A DNA stretch of 64,000 nt from Aquilaria yunnanensis (lineage: Eukaryota > Streptophyta > Magnoliopsida > Malvales > Thymelaeaceae), in assembly GCA_039654915.1 (NCBI GenBank), contig CM077593.1:78968501-79032500 (forward strand), written 5' to 3'. A program made the position numbers and the translations under genes. Numbering within the stretch: position 1 is the stretch's first letter; each line of letters starts with the position of its first letter. Below, piece after piece: positions 46,742 to 60,165 of the stretch. A model generated the notes under the pieces. The model saw only the letters and a list, made by a program, of their open reading frames with translations, was not told the origin of the DNA and searched no databases.

Positions 46742-47106
46742 GGGTAAACTCCACCGATCATCCCTAAACTATATCTAATGTTACTTATTCGTCCCTAAAG
46801 TATTAAATGTTGCTTAATCATCCTTGAAATATATCTAATATTGCTTAATTGTCATGCCATTTATCATAACCATTAAGAATGGACAGAAAAATGATCTAGT
46901 TGTTAATTGGTTGCTGATGTGACATGAAAAAAAGATATGGCTATTGATGTGACATTACTTTTTCAATCATTTTTAACAGTATGATAGATAACAGGATGAT
47001 TAAGTAACACTGGATATAATTTAAGGATAATTAAGCAACATTTAATAGTTTAGGGGTGAATAAACAACATTAAATATAGTTTAGAGACGACCAGGGGAAT
47101 TTACCC
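46742..47106. mobile_element. Non-autonomous Mutator-like element at the end of the inverted LTR
   Basis: 365 bp. The left arm GGGTAAACTCCACCGATCAT, then CCCTAAACTATATCTAATGT, is the inverted copy of the right arm (AGGGTAAATTCCCCTGGTCG, then CTAAACTATATTTAATGTTG), over about 130 bp. The flanks TCATTTTTT and TCTTTTTTT agree at 8 of 9, though low complexity weakens this. Confidence 0.75.
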
Positions 47107-47141
47107 TCTTTTTTTTGTTGAATACTTACGAGTATTCATCA

Positions 47142-48357
47142 TATAACTATTTGACAAGTAATCCATGTATCCTAAGCATGTACATTTTATTGGGATAGAC
47201 ATATTAGTATAAATGCCTATTATTGTTACTATTCAATTGGGTAATGTAAATAGGAAGATATTGTTAAATCATTTCAGCCATCTCTTGTTCTCAATATATT
47301 GCGTACATTACTTCTTGTTAATATCATTTTTTTTAACAAATTTGTGTCCTTCATACTTTACTTTAAACTTTGTGGTAAAAAAAATTCCAAAAGTCACAAA
47401 AATATTATGTTGCTTATTTTATATTTTTTTTATCTCAATTTGAAACTCATTTAGTTAAATAATATATACCTTTTTACTCATAATGATGTAACAGCAATAC
47501 TTGCTTATAACTTAAAACTAGAATTGTTATGGTGCTTACCCATGACAAGAAGCTATAATTGGTATGGCGTAAATATTTATTGCAAAAAAAGACTGTAGAT
47601 TGCAGTGGCAGGTTAAGAAATTTTATAAAGTGAGGGTCTATGTATATACAAATGTTGATTTAGTTTTAAATAACAAAGCTTATGAATTCATATATGTAAC
47701 ACAATATCTAAACTCATATTAAACATAAAGATTTTTTTTTTGTAATAAAATCTAAAAAATGTTTTCATTTAGCGTTGACTTTTTCTACTATAAAACGGAG
47801 AAGATGAGCGAGATGCACATATTGTATAGAATGTAAAACAAAAGTCCCTTTTAGCCCTTAAACTTATACATTTCTTGCTCTCTGACTCTTAGATTTTATC
47901 ATATGTCTAACTAGCTCTTTAATTTTTTTCATATGTTTGAGTAGAAAATAGAGTTAAAAAAAAAAGTTCAAAATCTAGGTGGGAAAAATGCATGAAAATT
48001 GGGGACCAATATAGAGTTTTGTCATTAGAAAATTGTTAGTAGAGAAAGGAGACTTACACATTTTTTTTTCTTAAAGTAAGAGAACTTCAATATTTTATTA
48101 TAATAAATGTTATAAAAATTATGAGAGTTCATTAAAAATTCTAAGAGGTTCTGATCGCTAGATTATATATCTCTTGTTGACATATTTTTTAAGACAATGG
48201 GGGTCCATGAATATATATGGATCCGCCTCTGGTAGATTGTGAATTATTCGGTAAGTCACTGATACCAAGTATCTAGTGTTGAATTTTTACTGACTAACAC
48301 ATGAATGTCACTGATAGCAGTTGTTGTAATAAATAGTTAGTCATTACTAATAACTAA
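47142..48357. other. Intergenic sequence
   Basis: 47165-47205 (TCCTAAGCATG, ATTTTATTGGGATAGACATA) repeats sequence just upstream of the primer site at 34440-34478. The rest is AT-rich without a recognised gene. 47870-47990 has MITE-arm phrasing (CCCTTTTAGCCCTTAAACTT). Confidence 0.35.
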
Positions 48358-48359
48358 TA

Positions 48360-48596
48360 CCCATTCTATTTCATATTAATTGCCCTTTTACCTTTTTTAA
48401 CTAAAGTTCAACTTGAATATATTCATTTTAATATGTATTGAAAAGAATTTTTAAAAATGATATTTAGAAACCATAATCTTTAAAGTTTTATTTTCATATA
48501 AAAGTTCATGTTTTTATGATAATATTTAAAATATATAAAATAATAAATTAATTACTATAAATAATAAATTAGACAATTTTTATAAGACAGGGGGAG
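48360..48596. mobile_element. Stowaway-like (Tc1/mariner) MITE
   Basis: 237 bp with ends CCCATTCTATTTCATATTAA and, reverse-complemented, CTCCCCCTGTCTTATAAAAA, both followed by TTG; flanked by TA (48358-48359, 48597-48598). AT-rich, non-coding. Confidence 0.65.
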
Positions 48597-48599
48597 TAT

Positions 48600-50214
48600 C
48601 AATTATCATAATATTTTTCATTAATTTATCATAAATATGTTGATTTTAGTGTCAAAATACGAGGGAAGACTACCAAATTCGTCACTGTATAATAGCTCTT
48701 CAAGTGTTTGTATCCAAACACTTATATTGTCATTACGTCACTACTTTTTGTAATAGATTCACTTCTCATCATTAAAAATTGTCAATGAAAGTCATCTTTC
48801 TTGTGGTACAGTCTATTGACCAATGGGAACTTCACATGTTCAAGAGGTTTCAGTGGTTTATCAATATCGACAGACCATAATAATGAATTACGGACATTAC
48901 GGTCCATCACTTTGCTAGTGCTTATACTTTTTCATGTACCTTTATATTGACCTTTTTTAGTGTCGCTACACCAAAATTATTACTAAAATCTGTCCAAGAA
49001 ATTAAAAGGTATTACTAAAAGTATCACGGTTAATTACCTAAAGAAATTTCTTCAATAATTCATACGAAAACAATGAAAAGCAATCAAAGATAATTATAAG
49101 TTCTTTAGTTTTATTAATTATACCTCTTTGGGTTCATTTGTTACATCTTATTGGTTAGGTTTAGTCTACACCTATACGAATAGTGATTAAGATTATTTTT
49201 AAAATATTTTTAAAAATATCTTCTTTATTTAATTAGGAAACTTTTTCCAAAATTTTTGCTTTTTCAATCGTACAGTTGTATATTTCTTTCATCCTTTAAT
49301 ATATATATTTAATATATATATGACATCCCTCACTCTTGATGTAATGACTAAAGTATTGGGTGGATATGAAGGGCCAGAGTTCGAACTTTAACCCCCCAAC
49401 ACCCCACATCATGCCGTAACGCAAGTGGTTTAGTTAATAGTTCCTTCTTACTTACATACATACAAATATATGTATGTATAACCCTTTCCCTTTTTGTAAA
49501 AATTATACTATATATTCTGTCATATAAGTATATTAGGGAATATGTTTGTCTAAAATAACCCCTTACTAATTAGATAACGTAATTACAAAACAATTATAGA
49601 TATATAAAAGTACATAATGATAATTGCACGTTTGAAAAAACACGTAAAAAAATAAAAAGGCGGCACATATTATGAGGTGAATTCTGTGTTGCTTTTTACA
49701 AACTCTCTCGCCATTACCAAGTAACTTGTACAGAGGTGGAGAATATTGGGTGGCATGGAGGCCCATAAATGATTTAGATCTTGATTTTTGCTGTGCACTG
49801 GGTTGAGTACAATGGGCCAGTCTCAACAAATTTAGCCGACATACAGCTTGAGTTTGGATCAGATTCGCCTTGGTTTAAAGCTTGTTAATAACTCGTGTGA
49901 ATTGTTATTAATTCAAATCTGAACAAAATTTCAACTTTGATATATAATTCAAACAAAGCCCAATTTGCTTATTAATTGATTGGACTCAGCTCAACTTCAA
50001 ATTTTTCCTTTAATTTAAGTGAATAGCTCGAGTTTAATTTGAGTGTGATCGAGTAGAAGCTCATTCACGACTTGTTCACATTGTTTTCAATTCAAACATA
50101 AACAAAATATTAAGCTTGATAAATATTTCAAGTCGAGCATGATCAACCTACTAGTCGGCTCGGCTTAACTCGTTTTTAGCCATAAACCTAGGATCAAATG
50201 ATTGTTATTAACAA
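48600..50214. other. Intergenic sequence with repeat fragments
   Basis: No gene recognised. 48720-48815 carries CACTA- or hAT-like phrases (ATTAAAAATTGTCAATG and TTTCTTGTGGTA). 49850-50190 contains AGCTTGxTxAAT / CTCGAGTTTAA motifs resembling subterminal repeats of GCTCGAGC-type elements, without paired ends. Confidence 0.35.
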
Positions 50215-51480
50215 GTGGCAAAAATCTCAAATTTACACTTCATGTTTTGGATTGGGCTCAAATTTACTACTAAAGTTTTTTTATCCAAATCTACCACTAA
50301 TGTTTTAAAATGTGCTCAAATGTGCCACTAAAAGTTCAAATCGGGGGCAGATATACCACTAACCATTTAAAAACTAACAACAAATGTTAAACATAATATC
50401 TTTTGAAAATTTTGGGTAACAATGTAACTTTTAACAAATTTTAAGAGTCTTGGATAATTAGTTGTGAGAAATCACACACACTCTATCTCTTCCTTGAGGA
50501 TCTTGGCTAGCCACCATCTGTCATCATTTTGAAGATTTTTTGGCTAGCAATAATTTTTTTTTTCATATTTTAAAGGTTTTTACATGGTTCAATTCTTCTT
50601 TGTCTCATCTTCAAATTTTTAAAAGCTATACTTTCAAGTTTCTACAGTTTTTTGTATATTGAGGTTTAAAATTAAAAACACCTAAACTTTTGTTTTTATT
50701 TATGGGTTTTTAGTTTCATTTTTGGATTTAATGTTTTGAGTGTTTGGTTTTGGGTTTGAGGACAAGGCTTCAGTTTTCATTAGTGATGGTGTCTCAGTCA
50801 CTAATGGCTATGCGCAAGTTCACGTGTCTCCACTACTAGTAAACAAATAGAGTTTTTCAAATAGAATCAGTGGTAAGGTTGATGGAGAATGGAAGAGTTA
50901 GAGCTTGGAACAGCTTGGATGAGTTACTACTTGCTAGGCATCATTTCTAGATTTAAGTCATAAAAGGTGGTGTGAGGGCAAGTGATTTTGGTGTCATGGA
51001 GGGATGAGAGAACTGCTGCCTGTTGGTGGCAGTTGGGTGATTGGTTTAGTATAGGTAAAAAAAAAATAGTGGCCAATTTGATCCCACTCCAAAAACATGT
51101 GAGAAATTTAATATTTTTTTGACTTAAAAAAAATACATAAAATGTCTAATATTGTTTGAAAGTTATACAATCACTCCAAAATTTCAAAATTTGCTATTTT
51201 ATTGTTTTCAATTATTTTTTGGGAAAATTATCAAAACCCCCTGAGGTTTGGGATAACTTACATTTGTGTCCCTTATTTTTTGAAAACATACAGTTATCCT
51301 CATATAAAACTAACACCGTGATTCATTATTACATTGACAAAGGAGAAGAATTTAATTTTACCCTCTTAACATTCTTTCACAAAAACTTTGGCCCACAAAA
51401 TTTTACATTTAACAACTGAACCCTTACCCTCAAGTAAACCTATTCCATATGCTCTTTCTTTTAGATCCTTTTTGACTCAT
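50215..51480. other. Orphan Mutator-like arms and non-coding sequence
   Basis: 50220-50460 repeats, in order, motifs of the left arm of the element at 6102-6602 (TCTCAAATTTACACTTC, GGGCTCAAATTTAC, TAACAATGTAACTTTTA), so it is a relative, but its right arm is not found. 51200-51330 (AAAACCCCCTGAGGTTTGGG, then ACATTTGTGTCCCTTATTTT) looks like another arm. 50470-51060 between them is unassigned. Confidence 0.4.
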
Positions 51481-52299
51481 CCTACCAGGGCCGTTCGCCC
51501 AACGACCATTGTTCTCTAAGCCATCAAACCCTTAAATCCTACCCCAAACATGGAACACCATCAAACCCCTCAATCCCGCTCTGAAGATGATGGGTTCTCC
51601 TGGGTGAATCAGATGAACCATCGAGGTTCACTTGGACGAATTAGATGAATCCTGATTAAGCCTAGGAAGCCAAATTGGTCAAGTTCCACTACCCAAATCA
51701 GGTTCCAGTCATGATTCGCCTCCATGCCAATTTGCCTCCACCCAAATGAAGAAAGAATTCGAGTCGAGCGATTCTCTAACTCCGAGTTCGAATAAAAATA
51801 TTAGGAATCGTGAAGGCTTGGCATTCAGGAATCACAAACAGCTGAGGTAGTTTGAGAGGATCACTGACATTGCTGTCCCCGGCCCTGCCCAATAAGCTTG
51901 TGAGAATTGGCCTCATGGTGGTTGCAATTGGCTAGTTGTATATGTGTTTATGTGTATGAATTAAAGCTTTGTGATACTAGTTGATTAACCTAGAATATGC
52001 AAGATACATGCTCTTTATGCTTTGACTAGAGTAAATGGAAACCATAAAAATGTTAACTTGGCCAAGATACTTTTCATAGAAAACAAGTTCAGGTAGCCAA
52101 AGCATACAAAATCAACATTTATATGATTATTACTAAACATATCAACCGTGTGAGGGTATTCAATATAAAGTAGATTAATGCTCCTCATCCAATAGCAACC
52201 ATAGAGTCTAAGACTCATACATAGATAAGGAGCCAACTAAGTGTACAAAATATACAGGCTTCAACTAAGATCGCCTCAAACTAACTCCCACATTAAAGG
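51481..52299. other. Unassigned sequence before the minus-strand retroelement
   Basis: Moderately GC-richer at 51480-51900 with phrases repeated at short range (GGTGAATCAGATGAACC and GGACGAATTAGATGAATCC). No protein recognised. Confidence 0.3.
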
Positions 52300-53893
52300 T
52301 AAGTCCTAGTAGTGAGTCACAAAAGTCTTGTCCACGTGTTGCTAGGCTCTGCATAAAAAAAACCACTATAGTTAACACTGTTACTTAACCAACAAGAAAC
52401 TAAAGTAGACTAGGATCATAAGGATTCTCAAGCAAAGTACCTGCAACAACAAACTACCATTACAACCCTCAATGGTTATCCGTCCCAACAATGTTAGAAT
52501 CTGCACAAAATAACTAGGAAGTGAAAATTCAAGAATTCTCAATAAAGGGTTTTCACCTGCAAGAAAAGTTACTAAGGATAACACATTTGTAAACATATGT
52601 AATTTGCTAAAAGCTCTTTCAGCTTGAGGCTAAACTTATGCGCATAAGTTTCAGTCCCTTGGGACATGTCATCTTCCTCGTCCTTTAGCTGCAAGACAGA
52701 GCCTTGCCTACTAGCAAGCATAGCTTATTAGCCTAACCAGTAATGATTCACTAGTTAAAACGCTCTTATGTTGTACAAGGGCACTATGGTATGACTATTA
52801 TCGACTAAGCCATAAAGACCCACTAGGTGCACTAAGGTTTCACATCGAAGCCTCATGCCCGACAACACGGTTAGGTCATCGATGGTGCTAAACCTTTCAC
52901 CCAAGCTAGTGATACTTCATTGTGGCCTTTAATAACTAGTTTTCTTGCTCATGGCTAAAGTAACCATAAAAACCCAAGCATACGTATGATGGATTATAAC
53001 ATCATTCCAAGGTCCACAAAACTTGTAGTCCACCATGATCAACTCTATCCACTAACTAATGCTATTGCCAAAACTACTTGAATTCATCAAGCAAACATAC
53101 TCCAATAGCATTAATTAAGCTTGAAAACATAACTCTCTTACCTTAACTTCAACTCACAAGCAAGAATAAAGCAACTTTTACACAAAAACCAAGTTCCACA
53201 AAGTTTCTCCTAGTTCCAAGTTACGAAAGGCACAAAACACAAAATTACTAACTTCTAACAAAAACTCAAGCTTTCAATCATCAAATAAACAAGAATTTAT
53301 CATGAAATCACAAGTTACCTCGCATAAAAAATAGGGGATGGCTGGAAACATGGTTCCAAGCTCCAAAAACTTGAAATTCTACTTGGAACAAGTTTCCTAT
53401 AACATGTATACCTTTTGTAGCTTCAAATTTCACCAAAAACTCTTGGTTTTGAGCTAGAATTCTTGATGAAATCAAGAGAGGAAGGATGAACTCAGGGTTG
53501 GGTGAAAAATGGCAGGCTCCCTTGACTTTACAAAGCTTTTATACCCATTTGAAACCTAAAGCCACCATAGTTATCAAAAAGTTACAAAAGGTCCCCCATT
53601 TGTCTTAAAACTTGGTCAAATCTTGTTTATTTAAAGCTAAACTTGGGTTAAAAGTAAAAGTTAGGTTCTCAAAATTCATTTTTAACCCTCAAGACTCAAC
53701 CTGACTCTTTAGGTTTCAAAATTACCATTTTACCCCTGAACATCATTTGGTGCCTTAACCTTCTCGGAACTTAGTGAACTTGCTAAACTTACCTATTCTT
53801 ACTATGTTAATTTGAAATAAGATTCTAAACTAAGTTTCAAATACTTTACCTTCCTCAAATGAACTTTCAGCTAGGAAAGTCATAACATGCTCC
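52300..53893 (-). mobile_element. LTR of the minus-strand chromovirus
   Basis: On the minus strand a purine tract (AGAAGGGGGAG, about 53893-53904) is followed by a non-coding region starting near TGTTATGACTTTCC. It shares long stretches with 62746-64000 in inverse orientation (GGAGCTTGGAACCATG, TTTTTTATGC, the AAGCTGAAAGAGCT block, TTGTTGGG). The outer boundary (here 52300) is approximate. Confidence 0.6.
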
Positions 53894-53929
53894 CCCTTCT
53901 GGAATATTGTCCCCAAAATTCTACTACAA

Positions 53930-56900
53930 CTGAGGAAAAACACTAGGATACCTTTTCAGCATATCTTGCTCCGTCTCCAAAGTAGCTTCCTCTTCACTAT
54001 GGTTTGACCAAAGATCTTAACCAACAGAATCCACTTAGTCTAGTGTTTCTTAACTTGCCTATCAAGTATTTGAATGGCCTTTTCTTCATAGGTCAAGTCT
54101 TCTTGGTTGGGTACCGCCGAAGGGTTGACTATGTGTCCTGGATTCACTATGCATTTTCTCAGAAGATATGAAACACATTATGCACTTGGGACAAGTTGGG
54201 CGGTAATGCCAATCGATAAGAAACCTTCCCTATTCTCTTCAAAACTTCTCAGGGACCAATTTACCTAGGGGCTAACTTACCTCTTTGCCAAACTGAGTAA
54301 TTCCTTTCATGGGAGACACTTTGAGAAGTACCTTGTCTCCAACCTCAAAACTCAATTCTCATTTTCTCAAATTCGCATACTTAGTTCGTCAGTCGTTGGC
54401 TGTTCTAATCCCTTTCTAGATCAACTTGATTTTAGCTATGGCATTAGTTATAATCTCAGGACCAACAACTACCCTATTTGAAGGGTTTGCCCAACAATGG
54501 GCCGTCATTTACCGCCTACCCTACAAATCCTCGTATGGTGCCATATCTATAATAGTTTGGTGACTGTTATTATATGAAAACTTAATGAATAGTAAATGCT
54601 AATCCCAATGTCTTTGGAAATCAATAGCAGACATGCACAACACATCCTCCAAAGTCTGAATCATTCTCTCAAACTGTCTATCAGATTGAGGATGGAAGGA
54701 AGTGCTGAGACTAACCTTACTCCCCAACACCTCCTGGCAAGCATTCTAGAACCTTGATACAAACTGAGGATCTGTATCAAATAAGATCTGATCCAGTATA
54801 CCATGTAACCTCAAAATCTTCTTAACATACAACTGAGCCTGCCTCTCCAAAGTATAAATAATCCTTATGGGTATGAAGTGTGCTAATTTACTCAGCTTAT
54901 CGACCACTACCCATATAGTATCATGCTGACTCTGGGTATTCAGTAACCCTACTAGGAAGCCCATTATAATGGACCCTTATTTTTTTTTCTAGAAGAGGTA
55001 AACTCTGAAGTGTGTCTGCCGATTTCTAATGTTCAGCTTTAACCATTTGGCATGTTGAGCACTTTGCCACATGTCCTGCTACATCCGTCTTAAGTCTTGG
55101 CCACCGAAAATACATTTTCAAATCATGGTTCATCTTACTAACACCAGGATGAACATTCAACTTACTACTATGTGCCTTCTACAGGACTTGCTGCCTAAAT
55201 CCTTCTACATTCAGCACATAAAGTCAATCTGTATGGTGTAGTATTCCGTCCTTGTACTGGAATTCCTTCTCGTAGTACCAAGCTTTTCTTCTCCAAAGAT
55301 TTTCTTCAATAACAGATCTTTGCTCTAAGCATTCCTGACTTTAGCCAATCATGCTAACTGCATCTCCAAAGCATAGACTAGGGAATTTTCTTGGTTTTGC
55401 CAAAACTCATGCAAAGTTGGGAAACAATCCCCCAACACTCCTCCTGAAAAATTCATAGCTCGATCCTTAGATAGGATCACTCTTGTGTACTGTTGACTTA
55501 ATGCATCCACTACCACATTTCCTTTGGCTACACAATACTCAATCGAGCAATCATAATCTTTTATGCACTCAATCCACCTTCATTGCCTTATATTCATATT
55601 CTTTTGTGTGAACAGATATTTCAAACTCTTATGGTCTGTGAAAATCCTGAACGACCTCACAATCAAATAGGGTCTTTAAAGCTTACGAGCGAAGACTATC
55701 ATTGCTAGCTCAAGGTCTTGAACTGGATAGTTTAACTCATTAGGCCTCAACTACCTTGAGCTATTGACAATCACCTAACTTTCTTGTATCAATACACATC
55801 CAAGATCGGAACCTGATGCATCTATGTACACCATAAAAGCTTTTTTTGAGCCTGGTAAAATGAGTATTGTTGCACTTGTCAACCTTTTCTTTAACCCCAA
55901 GTAGGCTTCCTCACACTTCAGTGTCTAATCAAACTTCTGAGTTTTGTTGGTCAAGGCTTTCAACGGTGTAGCTATCATAGAAAACTTCTTAATGAACCTC
56001 CTATAGTAGCCTGCCAAGCCCAAGAAACTCTTGACCTCTGTAACTGTAGTTGATCTTTTCCACTCAACCACTATCTGAACCTTTTTAGGATCCACTGATA
56101 AGCCCTAAGTACTTATAATATGCCCAGAAAATTGTATCCTTTTAGACCAAAACTCACACTTAAACAACTTTGCATAATACTGATTATACCAAAATGTCAT
56201 CATGCTTATGCGTAGAGTATGAGTATACCAAAATGTCATCAATGAATATTTCAACAAACTGATCCAAGAATGGTCTGAAGATCTTATTCATGGCTTCCAT
56301 GAACACTACTAAGGTGTTGGTCACACTAAATGACATAACGATATACTCATAATGCCCATACCTTGTCTTGAAGGCATTTTTCAGGATATCTTCCTCTTTA
56401 ACTCTAATTTGGAAGTATCTAGACTGGAGGTCAATTCTAGAAAACACCTTCGCTCCCTTAAGCCTATCAAACAAGTCATCGATCCTAGGAAGTGAGTACT
56501 TATTCTTGACTGTTACTGCATTCAACTTCCTATAGTTGATGCACAGTCGCAAAGTTCCACCCTTCTTCTTCACAAACAACACCAGGGCTCCCCATAGTGA
56601 TACATTAGGCCTTATGAAGCCTTTCTCTAGTAGTTCTTCTAACTACTTCTTTAACTCGTCTATCTCAGGAGCTAAAATTCTATAAGGTGGTATTGATATT
56701 GGTTTTACTCCAGGCTGAAGATGGATAAAAAACTCAGTGTCCTTCTTGGGTTGTAACCTAGCCGACTTCAATGGAAACACCTTAGGAAATTAATTGGCTA
56801 CAGGAATCTCCTTAAGTTCCTACTCTTTGGCCACCCCATTCAAAGAACAATACTCTTCCTCGTTGACTATGGGGATGGTATCAATAAGTTCAAGGTGCAA

Positions 56901-58260
56901 ACACTTAGCACTGGATGCTAACCCTCATGTGCAAGTCACTCTAGTTCCTTAAGCATCAGTAATGTCGACCAAGTGATTGGCACAGTCAATTTGCACCTTG
57001 TGCTTGCTTAGCCAATCTATTCCTACCATTAGGTCATAAGATCTCAAGTTTATAACCCATAACTCACAAAAGAAATCATGGTCACCTAACTACAAGAGAT
57101 ACCTAGAAACTAACTCATTAATCACTATAAAACTCTTCCCTGCAGTCTTGATGAGTCTTAACTCATATGAGATTTCTCATTATAACTTAAGCTTATCTAC
57201 CAAGGTAGATGATATCACAGAAAGAGTAGCTCCAGTATTGAAAAGTATTCTAACATTACCATTTTGGAAAGTAAAGTTATCTCGAACGGCGCCTGGTTCT
57301 TTGGTTACTTAACTAGCTAAGGCAAATAATGTCGGCTCAACTACTGTTGCGGCTACACCATGTCAATTTTTTATGGCAAGCGTTACAGGGGGTGGATTCT
57401 TAGGCGGACCAGCCAGGGGTCGAGCCTGTGGGCATTCCCTCGCCCAATGACTTTTTCGACCACAAATGTTGCAAACGTCGATTCCTAAAGTACATGGTTT
57501 CGTGCCATGGAACCGTCTATGCTTAGGGCATAAGCCCATTTTCTCCTTTTGAAGGGACCTTGACTTTCGGTAGTCCTTCCTACCATTGGTTGTTTTCCAG
57601 CACTTTTATTTGAGTTAGATGGCCTAACCTCCTCCTTTTGAACTACTTGGCGATAGCTTCGGATATCCACCGTCACCATATACCTCCGAAGCATGGGCTT
57701 AAGGCCTTGGAAGAACTTCTTGGCCTTCAACTCAACATTTCCAGCCATATATGAAGCAAACTGTATGAGTGAATTGTAGTGCTGTTCATACTAACTCACT
57801 GACATCTCTCCTTAAACCAAATTCTTAAATTGAATCCTCCTTTGATCCTATGCAGGTTCACTAATATACTCCTATCGGAACTTCTTCTCGAAGTCTGACC
57901 ACTTGAACATTTTTTTCTTATGTTCTGGTTGAGTACTATTACTTTCACTTAACATTTCCATCACATCACTCCACCAAAGACTAGCCCTCCCTCTAAAAAA
58001 AAGGTACTAAGGCAATCCTTTGTTTTGACTCATTGCTTCCACATATAAAAAGTCGATTCATTCTGGATAACCAACCTCTACTCAATCAAGGTCACTTAAC
58101 CCATCAAAACTTGTGGGTCAACAGTTTTGAACTTCTCAAGTAGCCTCATCTGATGTGCGCTTTCTCCCCTCCTTGGAGCCTCCATAACCTCCTGCTCCTC
58201 CTCATGATCATTATTATGATCTCGCCTTTCATGGTCCTAGGCACTTGTCGGTGCTCAATG
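53930..58260 (-). pseudogene. Ty3/gypsy chromovirus (Tekay/Del-like) gag-pol, decayed
   Basis: Domains read on the minus strand from right to left. Gag lies at about 57490-58250 (AKKFFQGLKPMLRRYM), with a CCHC knuckle near 57425-57475. The protease region is 56900-57350. RT at 56184-56660 contains [20 protein letters not shown], then [13 protein letters not shown] and the catalytic [10 protein letters not shown]. RNase H lies about 55480-55900. Integrase at 54746-55110 contains DTIWVVVDKLSKLAHFIPI. A chromodomain-like end near 53940-54110 reads EDLTYEEKAIQILDRQVKK. The presence of EDLTYEEKPIQILDR-type sequence marks a chromovirus. Stops and frameshifts occur in every part. Confidence 0.82.
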
Positions 58261-58284
58261 TGCCTCTATTCACCTTGGGATGGC

Positions 58285-58560
58285 TCATTCTGATATGATC
58301 AAGGAAGGCACAACCAAGAAAGACAAGGATCCATTGAAGATAACTAGTGGACCAATGATAAGGAAGAAAGCTAAGGAGCTTACTAGTGCATTTTAAGCCT
58401 TTGTTTCAAGCGTCTTCATGGAGAATGGACATGGAACTTCACAAGGAGCTGCTAGAACTATCAGTACATCATATGAGGATGATAGCCAAGATTGGTACTT
58501 AGTCCTAGAGTGCCTAGACAAGTCACAAGACAAGGAACCCCAAGGCCACCCCTTACGTGC
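58285..58560 (+). pseudogene. 3' end of a chromovirus pol frame
   Basis: ITSGPMIRKKAKELTSAF is the usual C-terminal block (GPMTRARAKxLxEAF) of plant gypsy polyproteins. It lies directly upstream of the LTR at 58582, as at the 3' end of an element, although the element downstream starts there with its 5' half. Confidence 0.6.
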
Positions 58561-58581
58561 ACCCTTGGAGCCACCTTGAAA

Positions 58582-59277
58582 TGTTTTAAGGCCATTTTGC
58601 CTCTACAAGCTGGATCTTTGAGCTATGACATTTCAAGACCTATTTCCAACATTTAAGAAGAAGAATCATGCCATTAGAACTCAAATATTCAAGCTTGGAG
58701 CTGAAGATACAAGTGAAAACCCTAAAGAGCCCATAAGTGCACCCGAGAATATCATTTGGGGGTTTTTAGGGCCAAACTTGTATTTGCACTTTATTTTCAT
58801 TATTTTCTTAATTATTTACATTATTTAGGATTTTATTTAGGCTATGGAATTGATTTAGGTCCCTTTGGACAGGTGGCATACACTGCACACCTTAAACGTT
58901 GTTAAAAGGGTTTAGGAGTCCTAGTTTGACTAGGTTTTCTTTAGTCCTTTGTAACCAGGTTTCCTAGGTGACTTGGGCTGTGAATTTTGCTAACTCTTTT
59001 ACCCTAGTTTAGGCCTATAAATAGGCACATATTCTAGTTGTAAAATATAGCCATTACATGAATAATATTGCTACTTTGAAGAGGATATCTCTTTGGTTCT
59101 TTGCGGACTACCTTGGTGAACAAGTTTGCTTGTCTTCTTGGTTTTATTATACTACTTGTTTCTAATCACAAGTTGATTAGGGGTGGGGGTTTAAATGTAG
59201 TCTCTTTGATGTCTTGTAGAGATTGAAAAACATTTTGGTTAGGTTTTTTGGTCATTATACCAAAGGGGTTCGCATCA
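58582..59277 (+). mobile_element. LTR of the plus-strand chromovirus-type element
   Basis: About 696 bp from TGTTTTAAGGCC to GTTCGCATCA, immediately followed by a primer site. It contains a TATA box (59015-59024) and leader-like sequence with ATGAATAATATTGC typical of the R region. The left boundary is inferred. Confidence 0.65.
59015..59024 (+). promoter_or_regulatory. TATA box within the LTR
   Basis: CTATAAATAG, preceded by AGGC, in the second half of the LTR where the retroelement promoter is expected. Confidence 0.5.
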
Positions 59278-59279
59278 GT

Positions 59280-59292
59280 TGGTATCAAAGCC
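59280..59292 (+). promoter_or_regulatory. Primer-binding site, initiator tRNA-Met type
   Basis: TGGTATCAAAGCC, one change from the common plant retroelement PBS TGGTATCAGAGCC, three bases after the LTR end. Confidence 0.75.
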
Positions 59293-60165
59293 ACAAGTTC
59301 CATCCAGAAGGCATATCTTTGTGTTCTTGTTTCTCTTCATTTTTCTTTCAATTTTTCTCAGTAATTTATGTTTTAATTCTCTATTTTAATCCTTTTTCTT
59401 CTTGTTTCAGGTCTGTCCTTTTTGTTTCCATCCTTGTTCAAGTCCAAAAACAATAAAAACAAGCCAACTAATATTACCTTGTGTTTTCAGTTTTCATCTG
59501 TTTGTTGTTGTTTATTTCTTATCTTTCTGTTTCATGTCCAACGCTATTAATCTTTCTTGTTTTCATTGTTTCCAGCATCCTAGATTCAAGAAAACACCAA
59601 AAAAAGAAGGATCCAAGTTCAAAAAGTTTCGGTATCAAAAAGTTGTTTTAAATTGTGCAAGTTTTCAATAGTTTCTTATCTTGGCCAAAAAGAAATCTAA
59701 CTTTTTATCTTTGGTAGCAAGGAACTTCAAGAAGAAAGTTGTTTTAGCATCAAACAACAAGCAAAAAAAAAAAAAAAGAAGGGAGAAAGAAAAATAAAAA
59801 AAAAAGAAAGAACAAAGAAAAGAAAAGAAATAAGTTTGCAAAAGAAGTTTGTACAAAGTGTTTGGTTTTTGCGTCCACAAACCCCAACCCTTTGTTTTGA
59901 GCCTAAAGCTTTTCTTTGTGGTTCTTGTGATCATTAATTGCAAGAGCTTATTAGAGTCTTTTAAAGCTTGTTTATCCCACCTCTTCTGGAGTCAAAATTG
60001 TTTTCAATAACTCAAGTTTTCTTGTGTGCTTTGAGGAAAGTTTTCTTAGAACTTTTGAAGACTCTTTAAATAGCAATATCTCACTAACAAATTGAGTTTT
60101 TTGAGTGTTTATCTTTTGAGTGAAACACATGAGGTGAGTGTGTGAGGATCTTTGATTTCAAGAGT
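59293..60165 (+). other. Untranslated leader of the plus-strand retroelement
   Basis: Low-complexity T-rich then A-rich sequence (A-tract and AAAGAAAG run at 59764-59835) between the PBS and the gag start. No protein-coding signal. Confidence 0.5.

Noticed and set aside
49320..49420. Possible tRNA-like GTTCGAA motif
   Set aside because: Only the T-loop-like GAGTTCGAACTTTAA is present; no acceptor or anticodon stem can be drawn.
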